Origin: Candidatus Saganbacteria bacterium | Lineage (GTDB): Bacteria; Margulisbacteria; WOR-1; XYC2-FULL-46-14; WPAF01 | Length of the DNA: 64,000 nt | Direction: 5' to 3' | Assembly (NCBI GenBank): GCA_009772965.1 | Contig: WPAF01000001.1 | Location: forward strand, 1-64,000 | Part shown: positions 53,064 through 62,291 of the stretch, piece after piece | Layout of the letters: every line of letters begins with the position of its first letter | How positions within the stretch are numbered: position 1 is the first letter of the stretch | Made by a program: the position numbers and the translations under genes | The notes under the pieces: model-generated | Told to the model about the DNA's origin: nothing | The model's database searches: none | What the model saw: only the letters and a program-made list of their open reading frames with translations

Positions 53064-53720
53064 TTATTGCCATACCCCCCGGATCAAGTGGAATGCCTCT
53101 GCCATTGTTACTCCACATGCCCCCGCCCTTACTTTGGCTAACGCCTTGATATTATGCAATGAACGCGGGTGAGGGAAAACCCGCAATTCACTCTTATAGG
53201 CTTTCATTGCGTCTGTTTTTTTATCGAATGTCTCGGAAATATCCACAAAATAATTGGGGGAAAAGGTTCCCAGCGGTTCCCCCCATTCCGTTTCGGAAAC
53301 TGTTTCATAAGTAAGTATCTTTTTAACGGCATGTTCCAGCGGCCTGAGCGCAACTAGAGAAGACTCAAAAACCAGGCGATGGTCACGATTAAGATCTCCG
53401 GAATGAGGAATAAAAGCAATATCCGGATGCACCTGCTCGATCACATTCGAGATTGCCCTGTTGAGTTCTTTTTGCGAGATTGTATCAAGTTTGACTGTTG
53501 GGAAATCAAGAAAAAAGGTCTTTTTGACACCGAGAATTTTATTGGCTTTCGTGATCTCGTGTGTTCGGCCCTCAATAAACTTTTTTGACCACTCCGGCGT
53601 ATATGCCTTGGTAACGATACAAAGGTAAACCTGATCCCCCTTTTGAGCATATTTGGCTATTGTTCCGCCGCAGCCTAAAACTTCATCATCTGGATGAGGA
53701 GCGACCACCAGTATTTTCAT
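53064..53720 (-). CDS. PIG-L family N-deacetylase
   Basis: Zinc deacetylase of the LmbE/PIG-L fold. Seen: VVAPHPDDEVLGCGG at 5-19 (metal-binding H-P-D-D) and FIPHSGDLNRDHRLV with the second D-H. 218 residues. It overlaps the WbqC gene by 4 nt. Removes an acetyl group from a hexosamine, here perhaps from an amino-sugar intermediate so that WbqC or another enzyme can attach a different acyl group. Common in O-antigen clusters. Confidence 0.85.
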   Translation of the reverse strand: MKILVVAPHPDDEVLGCGGTIAKYAQKGDQVYLCIVTKAYTPEWSKKFIEGRTHEITKANKILGVKKTFFLDFPTVKLDTISQKELNRAISNVIEQVHPDIAFIPHSGDLNRDHRLVFESSLVALRPLEHAVKKILTYETVSETEWGEPLGTFSPNYFVDISETFDKKTDAMKAYKSELRVFPHPRSLHNIKALAKVRAGACGVTMAEAFHLIRGVWQ

Positions 53721-54418
53721 GCGCTTACCCTCCCTGAATTCAATATAATTTCCCGGCTCTTTTCACTGCCCAAATTAAATAACAGATCGATCACCGACAT
53801 GTTTGGCATAAACGGCTCATGCAGCTGCTTATAGCTCGGGTGTTTAAAATCGGCATAACGGCTCGCAATGCCCTGTGCCTGCATTTTTGCATCATCCACA
53901 TATATATGCCCGCCGTTGCCCGAAAGATAAGCATCCGCATTCATTTTTTTACACAAATCGATCAAAAGATCGGTCTTTTGCCCGGTAATCCCCAACTCTG
54001 AACTTTTTAATACCTTTTTCTCGATTTTTAACTGACCGGCAATATATCTTATTATCGCCTCATTAAGCTCGGCCAGCATTTCCCAGTTTTTTGAATAAAG
54101 GTCTTCAAAAAATCCTTTATAAATATCAAAAAAAGGCGCTTTTTTATAATTCAACATGATCGACTGCCAATTTTTTCTCTGCCAGTTTTCATTATTATTG
54201 ATCCTCACTTCATTGATTGCCTGATGAAAATGTTCCTTGCTGAGCACGGGGACAGTCAATAAAAGCTCGCCCTGCGCCGTCTGGATACGGTTCCTGTTCT
54301 GCCAGGTCTTTTTATTGAACTGGACATGATCGACGATCACGAATTCATCGCAGAGCATCATCTTAATAAAAAAACCGATATATGGAAGATATTCAGGTTG
54401 ATGCCCGGCGATAAGCAA
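53717..54418 (-). CDS. WbqC-like family protein
   Basis: Member of the WbqC family found in O-antigen loci. Seen: AGHQPEYLPYIGFFIKM at the N-terminus, DHVQFNKKTWQNRNRI, and WQSIMLNYKKAPFF. 233 residues, normal. I know of no clearly established reaction; in other clusters it stands beside aminotransferases and deacetylases of amino-acylated sugars. Overlaps the PIG-L gene and follows the DegT gene by 2 nt, so it probably modifies the same amino sugar. Confidence 0.85.
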   Translation of the reverse strand: MLIAGHQPEYLPYIGFFIKMMLCDEFVIVDHVQFNKKTWQNRNRIQTAQGELLLTVPVLSKEHFHQAINEVRINNNENWQRKNWQSIMLNYKKAPFFDIYKGFFEDLYSKNWEMLAELNEAIIRYIAGQLKIEKKVLKSSELGITGQKTDLLIDLCKKMNADAYLSGNGGHIYVDDAKMQAQGIASRYADFKHPSYKQLHEPFMPNMSVIDLLFNLGSEKSREIILNSGRVSA

Positions 54419-54420
54419 TT

Positions 54421-55533
54421 TTATTGGTACTCCTTTTCCAAAGCTTCAAGCACATAATCAACCTGTTCATCCGTCAAGCCGACAAACATTGGCAGGCACA
54501 ATTCATGTTTGCTTAAAACTTCTTCGGCGATCGGCAAATCTCCTTCTTTGTACTCGAATATATCACGATAAATCGGCTGAAGATGGATCGGCGTCTGATA
54601 AAGGGTTGCGGTCGAGATATCATATTTTTCTTGAAGGATATTCTCCAGTGTTCTGGCATTCATTTTGCCTTCGAGCAGTACTGGATATTTATAATAACAA
54701 TGGCGGATATTCGAAGGCACTGAGATTGGGCGGATCCCCTTGATGCGCTTTAATCCCTCGCTGTAACGTTGAGCAAGCCGATTCCTTTCTTTTACGAACT
54801 CTTCCAGGCGTTTAAGCTGATAAATGCCGATAACAGCGTTAATGTCACTCATCCGCCAGTTATATCCCAATCGGCTGTGCAAAGCGCCGACCCTGCCGTG
54901 ATGGCGCATACTTCTGGCAAATTCATCCAGTTTATCGTTGTTGGTGGTGACCATTCCGCCTTCGCCAGTGGTCATGACTTTGGTCGGAAAAAACGAAAAA
55001 GAACCGGCGTCCCCAAGGCTTCCAGCCTTGTGACTATTAAAGGTCGCGCCCTGAGCCTGGGCCGCATCTTCTATCAAGAACAGATCTTTTTCTTTGCAGA
55101 TCTTTTTGATCTCGTCCATTTCAGGGGGGATAAGCCCGGCCAGATGTACAACCATTATTCCCTTTGTTTTGGGAGTGATCTTTTTTAAAGCATCCTGCGG
55201 ATCAATATCCAGTGTTTCGCGCTTGATATCGGCTATCACCGGTCTTCCGCCGGCAAATATGACCGTATTGGCAGAAGCCACAAAACTGTTGGTAGGGACT
55301 ATGACCTCTTTATCCTTGACATCAAAAAATTTCAGCGGAATCTCCAAAGAGCATGTACCTGAATTTACTGCAATGGCATGCTTTACTCCGATGTATTTGG
55401 CGAACGACTCTTCGAATTCCCGGACCTTGGGACCAAAGGTTAATGTTCCGTCTTTAAGGCATTTTTTGATGTCTCTAGCGATATTTTCCATATCTTCTTC
55501 AGTAAAGAACGGTTTGGCTGCTACTACTTTCAC
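54421..55533 (-). CDS. DegT/DnrJ/EryC1 sugar aminotransferase (second copy)
   Basis: PLP enzyme making an amino sugar nucleotide. Seen: VNSGTCSLEIPLKFF, IEDAAQAQGATFNSHKA with Asp156, and Lys185 in FFPTKVMTTGEGG. 370 residues. GTG 55533 has AAGGAG 8 nt upstream. Closer to the ArnB, PglE and perosamine-synthase type by its SFSFFPTK motif, as far as I can tell. A likely partner of NeuC-side enzymes upstream and of PIG-L and WbqC downstream. Visibly G+C-richer than most of the locus. Confidence 0.88.
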   Translation of the reverse strand: MKVVAAKPFFTEEDMENIARDIKKCLKDGTLTFGPKVREFEESFAKYIGVKHAIAVNSGTCSLEIPLKFFDVKDKEVIVPTNSFVASANTVIFAGGRPVIADIKRETLDIDPQDALKKITPKTKGIMVVHLAGLIPPEMDEIKKICKEKDLFLIEDAAQAQGATFNSHKAGSLGDAGSFSFFPTKVMTTGEGGMVTTNNDKLDEFARSMRHHGRVGALHSRLGYNWRMSDINAVIGIYQLKRLEEFVKERNRLAQRYSEGLKRIKGIRPISVPSNIRHCYYKYPVLLEGKMNARTLENILQEKYDISTATLYQTPIHLQPIYRDIFEYKEGDLPIAEEVLSKHELCLPMFVGLTDEQVDYVLEALEKEYQ

Positions 55534-55568
55534 TTCAACAACTCCTTATTTTTATATCTCAAAACAAT

Positions 55569-56339
55569 TTATACCTTTTCCGCCGCTACATACCAGCGCG
55601 AGTCTTTGAGATCCAGACTATTTTCTTTTGATAAATCAATGTATTTTTTGTTTAAACTCGAGGTTTGCAAAAATGCTTTATCCACACCAAAAGAACCTGG
55701 GAATCTGCACTCGGATAACTCTACATCAAAAATTTTAAACCCATCAAATAAGTCAACCAGCTCTTCTAGATCAAAATAGTGTTGTATTATTCCTTTTTCG
55801 TACCCTTCCTGCAGAATAAAAGAATTTTTATCAACCTTTTCTCCCCGGCCACACTCCGAGTCATCGGTTGAGCGAAGAGATATAAAAACACAACCCTTTG
55901 GGGCAAGAACTCTTGATATCTCTTTTATAGCTTTTTTTGCGTCAGAAAACCTAATATGGTCAAGCACCCCGGTGGAAACGACTAAATCAAAGAAACCATT
56001 ATCAAAATTCAGCTTTTCTGCAACATCAACTTTTAAGTTGACCTTAAAAGAATGTTTTGCTGCCCAAGCTTTGCCGATTTCTATAGCCTCCTCCGAGATG
56101 TCTGTTCCATACACATCAAACCCTTGCTCGGCAAAAAACATAACATGCCTGCCAATACCGCAACCAGCATCCAGTATCCTATTTGTTTTCCGCTTTGGCT
56201 CATACAATTCTATGCCGACCCTTCTATTTATATGTCTCGCGGCAAATCTTACAATCTCTTCATCAGGATACCACATTCCGTTAAAATGTTTTGAGTAGAC
56301 ATTGTTCCATTTATGAGACGTTTCTTTTTCGGTTTCCAT
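55569..56339 (-). CDS. Class I SAM-dependent methyltransferase
   Basis: 256 residues, with motif I ILDAGCGIGRHVMFFAEQG near residue 52 and DLVVSTGVLDHIRFSDAKK as motifs II/III. The C-terminal part contains ELSECRFPG. Follows NeuC by 12 nt and precedes the DegT gene by 35 nt. Acceptor unknown; placement in the nonulosonate block suggests O-methylation of the sugar or of its amino-acyl group. Confidence 0.84.
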   Translation of the reverse strand: METEKETSHKWNNVYSKHFNGMWYPDEEIVRFAARHINRRVGIELYEPKRKTNRILDAGCGIGRHVMFFAEQGFDVYGTDISEEAIEIGKAWAAKHSFKVNLKVDVAEKLNFDNGFFDLVVSTGVLDHIRFSDAKKAIKEISRVLAPKGCVFISLRSTDDSECGRGEKVDKNSFILQEGYEKGIIQHYFDLEELVDLFDGFKIFDVELSECRFPGSFGVDKAFLQTSSLNKKYIDLSKENSLDLKDSRWYVAAEKV

Positions 56340-56351
56340 ATTCCCCCCTTA

Positions 56352-57509
56352 TTAAATAGTTATTTTTTTCTGAGACAAATATTTATTGATTTTTATATTG
56401 CTCAACACCCTTACAATTTGCTCGCTTGCCTCACCCTTTCCGTAAGGATTTTGACAATTTTGGACCTCCCTTCTAAAAACATTATCAAACAGCGCTTTTT
56501 TAGTGGCGTAAATGATTAATTGTTTTCTTGCGGCCACAAATATGACATTTTTACCATGTTCTCTGCCCATATTACGCGAACCGATATTGATAACCGGTAA
56601 TTTAAGCGTCGGAGCTTCTAATATCCCGCTGCTTGAGTTGCCGATCAACACGTCGGCATATCTTAACAAACTAATATATTCCGGGTGACACAGGCTAGGG
56701 AAAACCTTAACAAAAGGCAGCTTCTTGTTTTTTTCTATTTCAGCAATAATATCTTTGCTTCCGGGATCATTATTGGGATAAATAATAACCGTCTGCATTT
56801 TCAATTCCTTAATGGCGCCCATGATCTCACGCATCTGCCTGCCGGCGTTGTTTTTCTCTAAATGAACCGAATGGAAAAGACACACAATGATCTTTTCTTT
56901 CAGGTTTATTCCCAGTTTACGCAATGAATCTTTGCTGGTTTCTGTTTCAATTATGGAATCCAGCCCCAGGGAACCCACCCTGAATATTCTCCATGATTCC
57001 TCGCCCATTGCAAGCAATCGAGCGGCATGCCCCTTTGTCGCTGGTATATGGATATTGGCAAATCTAGTAATGGCATGCCTAATGCTTTCATCAATATGAC
57101 CGCTATCCGTTTTGTCGCCGCCATGAATATGGACAATTGGTATTTGCAAAAGAGCGGCAGCAAGTGTTGCCGCCAATGGCTCCAACCTATCGCCAAAAAC
57201 AACTAGAAGATGTGGTTTGAGCATGGAAAGCTTATTGGCGAATCCCTTGATCCCCCGCCCTAAAGCGTACCCATAATAACTCATATTATTTTTTGGAGCA
57301 TTGTCGTACATGTTAATAATTGCATCAATTTTAAAACCATCACGTTTTATTTCATTTATTGTCACCCCATATTTTTTTAACAAATGCAAACCTGTAACCA
57401 TTAAGCTCAATTCTAGCTTATTGGAATTAATGATTTTTTCCAATAATGGCTTTAATATCCCATATTCAGCTCTTGTCCCCGTTACCACACAAACTTTACG
57501 GCGCTTCAT
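56352..57509 (-). CDS. neuC: UDP-GlcNAc 2-epimerase (hydrolysing), NeuC/LegG type
   Basis: GT-B-fold epimerase releasing ManNAc or its 2,4-diamino analogue from a UDP-sugar, the step before NeuB. Seen: VVTGTRAEYGILKPLLEKI near the N-terminus, HIHGGDKTDSGHIDESIRHA in the middle, and GNSSSGILEAPTL. 385 residues matches NeuC and LegG. Overlaps the epimerase gene upstream by 4 nt and NeuB is the gene before that. Legionaminic-type or neuraminic-type cannot be told apart from motifs alone. Confidence 0.88.
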   Translation of the reverse strand: MKRRKVCVVTGTRAEYGILKPLLEKIINSNKLELSLMVTGLHLLKKYGVTINEIKRDGFKIDAIINMYDNAPKNNMSYYGYALGRGIKGFANKLSMLKPHLLVVFGDRLEPLAATLAAALLQIPIVHIHGGDKTDSGHIDESIRHAITRFANIHIPATKGHAARLLAMGEESWRIFRVGSLGLDSIIETETSKDSLRKLGINLKEKIIVCLFHSVHLEKNNAGRQMREIMGAIKELKMQTVIIYPNNDPGSKDIIAEIEKNKKLPFVKVFPSLCHPEYISLLRYADVLIGNSSSGILEAPTLKLPVINIGSRNMGREHGKNVIFVAARKQLIIYATKKALFDNVFRREVQNCQNPYGKGEASEQIVRVLSNIKINKYLSQKKITI

Positions 57510-58456
57510 TTTTCGGGTGCCTCCGCATTTGTCATTATTTGCTTAATACCGTCTGATAGCGAAACAAGCGGCTTCCATTTCAATAAACGATTAGCTTTAT
57601 CAATAGAGATCAACCTGTCTGGCCAAATCTTTCCCTCTGGAGCAGGAACCGTTTTTATATTTATTTGATGTCCGAATACTTCCCTGCCTATTTCTGCGGC
57701 AGTTTTTGCTATATCCATTATAGAAACCAGTTTACCGCTCCCGATATTAAAAATGTCACTGCCGGCTGACAAATCATTAAGTATTATTTCTATACAATGA
57801 AGCACATCGTTAACATTCACATAATCTATTTTTTGCTCACCTTTACCAAAGATCGTGATGTCAGATCCATCATAAGCAGCCTTGATAAAATTTTCAATTG
57901 CCCCTCCTTTGCGAATCTCATTAAATCCTTGAACATAACCATACACGTTCGCAAAGCGAAGTGTTGTAAATTTAAGTTGACTGTCGCGAATCTCATGCTC
58001 TGCTACCGCCTTTAAAGCACCGTATAAATCGTCCGGCATTAATTCCATATCTTCAGTTAACGGCATTTCCCTGGCCTTAAAAGTTGAGTATGCCGCCTGG
58101 CTGGAAGAAAAAATGAAACGCTTGATATTGTATTTCAAGGATTTTTTTAACAATAAATGAGTGCCATGGACATATGATGTAACAGCTAATGCCGGATCTT
58201 TCATGCAGGCATTATTACCCCCGCCGCCGGCAAAATGTATTACCACATCTATACCTTTTTGCATAAGATTATCAAGAAGAACCTCGTCCCTAATATCTCC
58301 ATTTACAAACGTTATCTTGTCTTTTGTTAATGCTTGCAGCTTTGTCTGTCTTGGACCTTGATCCCTATCCAGACTTATAATTTCATACTTATCGTGAAGG
58401 CCAATTAAAAGAACGCTACCGATGAACCCCCCACCACCAGTAATTAGAATCTTCAT
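57506..58456 (-). CDS. NAD-dependent sugar epimerase/dehydratase
   Basis: Extended SDR of 316 residues. Seen: MKILITGGGGFIGSVLL at the N-terminus, HFAGGGGNNACMKDP, and Tyr145 and Lys149 in DDLYGALK. ATG 58456 is fixed by AAGGAG 6 nt upstream; earlier in-frame starts would overlap NeuB. It lies between NeuB and NeuC, so it may supply the 6-deoxy-4-keto intermediate (LegB-like) or act later. LegB-specific stretches seen elsewhere in the locus are absent here. Confidence 0.83.
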   Translation of the reverse strand: MKILITGGGGFIGSVLLIGLHDKYEIISLDRDQGPRQTKLQALTKDKITFVNGDIRDEVLLDNLMQKGIDVVIHFAGGGGNNACMKDPALAVTSYVHGTHLLLKKSLKYNIKRFIFSSSQAAYSTFKAREMPLTEDMELMPDDLYGALKAVAEHEIRDSQLKFTTLRFANVYGYVQGFNEIRKGGAIENFIKAAYDGSDITIFGKGEQKIDYVNVNDVLHCIEIILNDLSAGSDIFNIGSGKLVSIMDIAKTAAEIGREVFGHQINIKTVPAPEGKIWPDRLISIDKANRLLKWKPLVSLSDGIKQIMTNAEAPEK

Positions 58457-58476
58457 TTTCTTCTCCTTTCCTTCCA

Positions 58477-59532
58477 TTAACCCACCATCTCCCATGTTAA
58501 AATCTGATCTTTTTTAATGTTTCTTCTAACGCATTTCCCAAGCAATTGTTTTAAATACCTCGGAGCAATACCTGTCCCAGGTCTTTTTACTGTCAACATT
58601 CCCTTCCTCATTCTTTCTCCTTTTTGGATATCAAAGTCTGCCACAACACTCTTTCTGGCGACATTTCTCACCCTGATCTCTGATGCTCTGGGTTTTTTGA
58701 CCCCATCCCCAAGGGCAGTTTCGATCTCCCTGATGTGTTTGACCATATCCCCAAATTCCTCAATCGAGAGCGATATGTGGTGATCCGGTCCTGGAAGATT
58801 ATTGTCCAAAGTTAAATGCTTTTCTATTACACAAGCACCCCGCGCTACTGCTGCGATAGCAACTTCTATCCCTTCCGTATGGTCTGAATATCCCACTAGT
58901 ACGTTAAACTCTCTTGCTATCGTGTCCATAGCCCTTAAATTCACATCTTTAATTTTAGCCGGATAATTAGAAGTACAATGGAGTAAGATTAACTTCTTAT
59001 TGCCGGTTGAATAAATTACATTAATTGCATCTTTCACCTCTATCAAGGTTGACATACCCGTGGATAAAATCATAGGCTTGCCATATTTAGCGATCCGCAG
59101 CAAAAGTGGAATATCGGTTAAATCGCCAGAGCTGACCTTAAAAGCAGGAACGCCAAGTTTACATAGGAACTCAGCGCTTTGCAAATCAAAAGGTGTCGAC
59201 AAAAACATTATCTTCTTTTTTTTGCAATATTTAAATAGCTCTTTGAAATCGCATTCTGCGAGCTCGAGGTTTTTCAGCATTTCCAGCTGGGATGTGTTGG
59301 AGTTGAATCTTTTCTGATAATCAGCTTTGGGCGCGCTGCCTGTTACCATGGCATCGGCTTTGAAAGTTTGGAATTTTACAGCATCTGCACCAGAGGCACT
59401 AGCGGCATCAACCATTTTTTTTGCCAAATTTAATTGACCATTATGATTGACCCCGACTTCTGCAATTATAAAAACCGGATTATTTGAGCCAATTACTTTT
59501 TTACTAATTCTTATTTTGAAATATTTCTTCAT
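58477..59532 (-). CDS. neuB: Nonulosonate synthase NeuB (with C-terminal SAF domain)
   Basis: PEP-dependent aldol synthase of the sialic/legionaminic/pseudaminic acid group. Seen: VNHNGQLNLAKKMVDAA, AVKFQTFKA, GYSDHTEG and IEKHLTLDNNLPGPDHHIS with the manganese-ligand histidines, and from about residue 285 an antifreeze-like SAF domain (KSVVADFDIQKGERM). 351 residues, full length. Overlaps the Gfo/Idh gene upstream by 4 nt. With NeuC and the CMP-synthetase it forms a complete core. Substrate (ManNAc, Leg precursor or other) unknown. Confidence 0.9.
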   Translation of the reverse strand: MKKYFKIRISKKVIGSNNPVFIIAEVGVNHNGQLNLAKKMVDAASASGADAVKFQTFKADAMVTGSAPKADYQKRFNSNTSQLEMLKNLELAECDFKELFKYCKKKKIMFLSTPFDLQSAEFLCKLGVPAFKVSSGDLTDIPLLLRIAKYGKPMILSTGMSTLIEVKDAINVIYSTGNKKLILLHCTSNYPAKIKDVNLRAMDTIAREFNVLVGYSDHTEGIEVAIAAVARGACVIEKHLTLDNNLPGPDHHISLSIEEFGDMVKHIREIETALGDGVKKPRASEIRVRNVARKSVVADFDIQKGERMRKGMLTVKRPGTGIAPRYLKQLLGKCVRRNIKKDQILTWEMVG

Positions 59533-60476
59533 GTTATATTTGTCTTTTCTTTTCTGTTTAGAGCCATATAATCAAACAATATCTTATGGGCAAGATAAGA
59601 TTGAAATACATCGGGAAGCTTGTTGGTCTTCCTCTTCTCAAGAATATCAGAAACAATCTTGTCTGTCATTTGACTTACATAAAGTATTTCAACTTCATGA
59701 ATATTAACATTATTTAAAATGTCTGATATAATCATTTTTTGAGATGCTTCGTATATTTTATACTCTTTCCTGCCTGATGATATTTCAATTGAGAAAACCT
59801 TTTCTTTGTTTGAGGTAGTAAATGAACACAAATGCGTATCATCCAGCAAAATAACCAAACTGCCGTAAATATCAGAATATCCTTTTCTTTTGGTTTTGAA
59901 GACTCCTTCCACGCTTGAATGAATAATCTTGTAGGTTTTTGGGCTCAACAACCAAGTCATGAGTTCAAACATATGAATACCAATACACCCCATCCCGTCG
60001 GGGAATACTGCGTTTAGGGATTTATGCTGGGCGTCTTTCATTGTCGTGTGAATATCGCGGTAAAAAGAAAACATATGCCGAGCAAAATTAATATAAACCG
60101 GAACATTCCAAGTTTTTGATAGTTTCATTATTGCTTCGTATTCTTCCAGTGTTTGGCAGAGCGGTTTTTCAGCTATTATTGCTAAGGGGGCTTTCCTTAT
60201 AACATCCTCAAGCAGTTTTCCTCTCCCTTTTGCTGTCGTGGCAATAATAACAACTGTGTTATCTGAAATGCTTTGCAGAAGCACTCCATAATCAGAAGAA
60301 AATACAAGGTTGTTTATATTTAGATTATTACTCTTGCAAAATTCAGGTACAGAAGCTAAGGCGTCTTCAGCTGTGTCATAGCACGTGATCCTATCGACAG
60401 AACTCAAATTGCTAATTGCCTGCAAATGCCTTTTGCCAATGTTTCCCGTGCCGATTAATATTATATTAGTCTTCAT
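59529..60476 (-). CDS. Gfo/Idh/MocA family oxidoreductase
   Basis: NAD(P)-dependent sugar oxidoreductase. Seen: NIILIGTGNIGKRHLQAI at the N-terminus and IIAEKPLCQTLEEYEAI, and a MGCIGIHMFELMTWLLS stretch with the conserved His. 315 residues. Overlaps a second Gfo/Idh gene by 11 nt and NeuB by 4 nt. Two such genes in tandem suggest a two-step keto shift (oxidise, then reduce at another position or epimerise). Not otherwise characterised. Confidence 0.84.
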   Translation of the reverse strand: MKTNIILIGTGNIGKRHLQAISNLSSVDRITCYDTAEDALASVPEFCKSNNLNINNLVFSSDYGVLLQSISDNTVVIIATTAKGRGKLLEDVIRKAPLAIIAEKPLCQTLEEYEAIMKLSKTWNVPVYINFARHMFSFYRDIHTTMKDAQHKSLNAVFPDGMGCIGIHMFELMTWLLSPKTYKIIHSSVEGVFKTKRKGYSDIYGSLVILLDDTHLCSFTTSNKEKVFSIEISSGRKEYKIYEASQKMIISDILNNVNIHEVEILYVSQMTDKIVSDILEKRKTNKLPDVFQSYLAHKILFDYMALNRKEKTNIT

Positions 60477-61419
60477 AATTGAATATCCTATTTACTGATT
60501 TTGCCAGGTCGATTTGTTGATCGATATCAGGCAAATTGCTGTAATCCTTGTCGATTAAAATACTTTTGACCATTTTATAAAGACCTGGTTTGTGTCTTTG
60601 GTCATCATTATCCGGCATGTCGATGTTCACCCATGAAAACTGATCCTTTTTGCAAAATTGCAATTCCTCCAGAGGAGACAACTTATAGCGCCCCGTTTTG
60701 GTTGAAATTTCTATGTTCCATCTTCCGCCGCCAGCCCAGGTAGAAAAATAACTAAATAGACATTCTGATGTTTTTCCACATCCAACAAAGACATTCCCGC
60801 TTGGATGGCGTTCCCACGTGCCATCTCTCATTACGGTTAACTCCACAGGCAGCCCAACAAGGTAAAAAGCCGTATCTATAACATGCGTCGAATTAGCAAG
60901 TCCCCATCGTTTAAGAACCTGGGGCGATTTTGGCGAACTAAAAATGTCTTTCTCGCGGTCAGTAAAATCAAAAAACGCAGCTACTGGCCCGCCATCAGCA
61001 GAAATCTTTTCCTTTAGGATCAACACAGAATTATAAAACCTGCGATTATAAGCTATCCGAAAAATCACATCCGCGTTAATTTTCTTTTTTATTTCCTGAA
61101 ACTCAAAAAGATTAAGGGCGCCCGGCTTTTCCACTAAAATATTTTTGTACCCTTTTTCCAAACACGCACAACTAACCTCTTTAAGCGACTCAACGGCTGA
61201 AGCAATAATGACCAGGTCAGCCGCTTTTGGACTAAAGTTCTTCAAAGCCTCGACTCCACCCCCAAAACCGGTCGCGCCATATTTTTCAGCAAGTTTGACT
61301 GCTTTCTCCTGGTTGCGTCCGATAACCGAAACCTGGCACCCGAAGGCCCGCAGCACTTTGAGATATTCTTCGGCCATATAGTCAGAGCCGAACAATATGA
61401 CGTTTTGCTTAGACATCAA
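60466..61419 (-). CDS. Gfo/Idh/MocA family oxidoreductase
   Basis: Second member of the tandem pair: VILFGSDYMAEEYLKVL at the N-terminus (G-x-D in place of G-x-G-x-x-G), ILVEKPGALNLFEF with the E-K-P motif, and WGLANSTHVIDTAFYL with a catalytic-position His. 317 residues. Overlaps its neighbours on both sides by 11 nt. The altered Rossmann glycine motif may mean weakened or changed cofactor binding; NAD(P) binding is not certain. Confidence 0.82.
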   Translation of the reverse strand: MMSKQNVILFGSDYMAEEYLKVLRAFGCQVSVIGRNQEKAVKLAEKYGATGFGGGVEALKNFSPKAADLVIIASAVESLKEVSCACLEKGYKNILVEKPGALNLFEFQEIKKKINADVIFRIAYNRRFYNSVLILKEKISADGGPVAAFFDFTDREKDIFSSPKSPQVLKRWGLANSTHVIDTAFYLVGLPVELTVMRDGTWERHPSGNVFVGCGKTSECLFSYFSTWAGGGRWNIEISTKTGRYKLSPLEELQFCKKDQFSWVNIDMPDNDDQRHKPGLYKMVKSILIDKDYSNLPDIDQQIDLAKSVNRIFNYED

Positions 61420-62269
61420 TAAACCCTCTCAATTTCTCACGAGCTTTCTTTTCGCTTTCAAATATCCGTTTCTGCCCATCTCCAATAATTTGAGACACAA
61501 CTTTAATTGTCTTGGATAATTTATCCATACCTTGGACTTCAACACTGCTGGCCTGATCCGTTCCCCACATACTATGATCCAGTGTTATATGCCTTTCTAC
61601 CACCACCACACCCAAGGAAGCCGCCACTGCTGTGGACTCTAAGCCATATTCATGTCCACTGTATCCAACAAGACAATTATATCTTTCCTTAAACTTTGGT
61701 ATCATCCGAAGATTTAACTCATCATACCTTGCTGGATAAGAAGAATTGCAGTGCAAAAGCACATATTGAGAAGCAAATTCATCTAATATTTCAACTGCCT
61801 TGTCAATTTCTTCGATATCACTCATGCCCGTTGAAAGAATAATCGGCAATTTTGAATTACAAGCTTCCTTCAGAAGCTCATGATGTGTCAAATGGGCGGA
61901 AGGGATTTTAATAAAAGGCAAATTATAATTCACAGCAAAGCGCAAGCTATCAACATCCCATACCGAAAGTGACCAATCAAGTGGTTTTTCCCTACAGTAT
62001 TGATCAATATAATCATACTCCTTCTTGCCAAACTCCAATTTGTGTTTATATTCCAAATAAGTCATTTCCCCCCAGGGTGTTTTTCGTATTACACTTTTTT
62101 GCTTTTCAGGAACACATATATCTGGATTTCTTTTTTGAAATTTAACGCAATCCCAGGAACAGGCAAAAGTTGCATCTATCAATTGCTTGGCGATCTGCAG
62201 ATCGCCATTATGATTAATGCCAACTTCAGCTATCAAATAAGGCCTTATTAACTCATTAAAATTTCTCAT
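61409..62269 (-). CDS. NeuB-family ulosonate synthase without SAF domain
   Basis: 286-residue TIM barrel of the NeuB family ending where the SAF domain would begin. Seen: IAEVGINHNGDLQIAKQL near the N-terminus, CVKFQKRNPD, YSGHEYG and VERHITLDHSMWGTDQASS, so both metal-ligand His are kept while the following loop differs from the full NeuB. Overlaps the Gfo/Idh gene by 11 nt. Such SAF-less forms are known among sialic acid synthase relatives. It could make a second ulosonate or act as a regulatory paralogue. Confidence 0.85.
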   Translation of the reverse strand: MRNFNELIRPYLIAEVGINHNGDLQIAKQLIDATFACSWDCVKFQKRNPDICVPEKQKSVIRKTPWGEMTYLEYKHKLEFGKKEYDYIDQYCREKPLDWSLSVWDVDSLRFAVNYNLPFIKIPSAHLTHHELLKEACNSKLPIILSTGMSDIEEIDKAVEILDEFASQYVLLHCNSSYPARYDELNLRMIPKFKERYNCLVGYSGHEYGLESTAVAASLGVVVVERHITLDHSMWGTDQASSVEVQGMDKLSKTIKVVSQIIGDGQKRIFESEKKAREKLRGFIDV

Positions 62270-62291
62270 TTTTTCTACCGCCTTCTTATAT

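Noticed and set aside
53040-53110. Alternative minus-strand frame reading ...PLDPGGMAIITEFQQPA and a stop across the end of the PIG-L gene
   Set aside because: It looks protein-like, but the PIG-L frame ends in the family's usual LIRGVW and no homologue of the other reading is known to me. It is probably chance.
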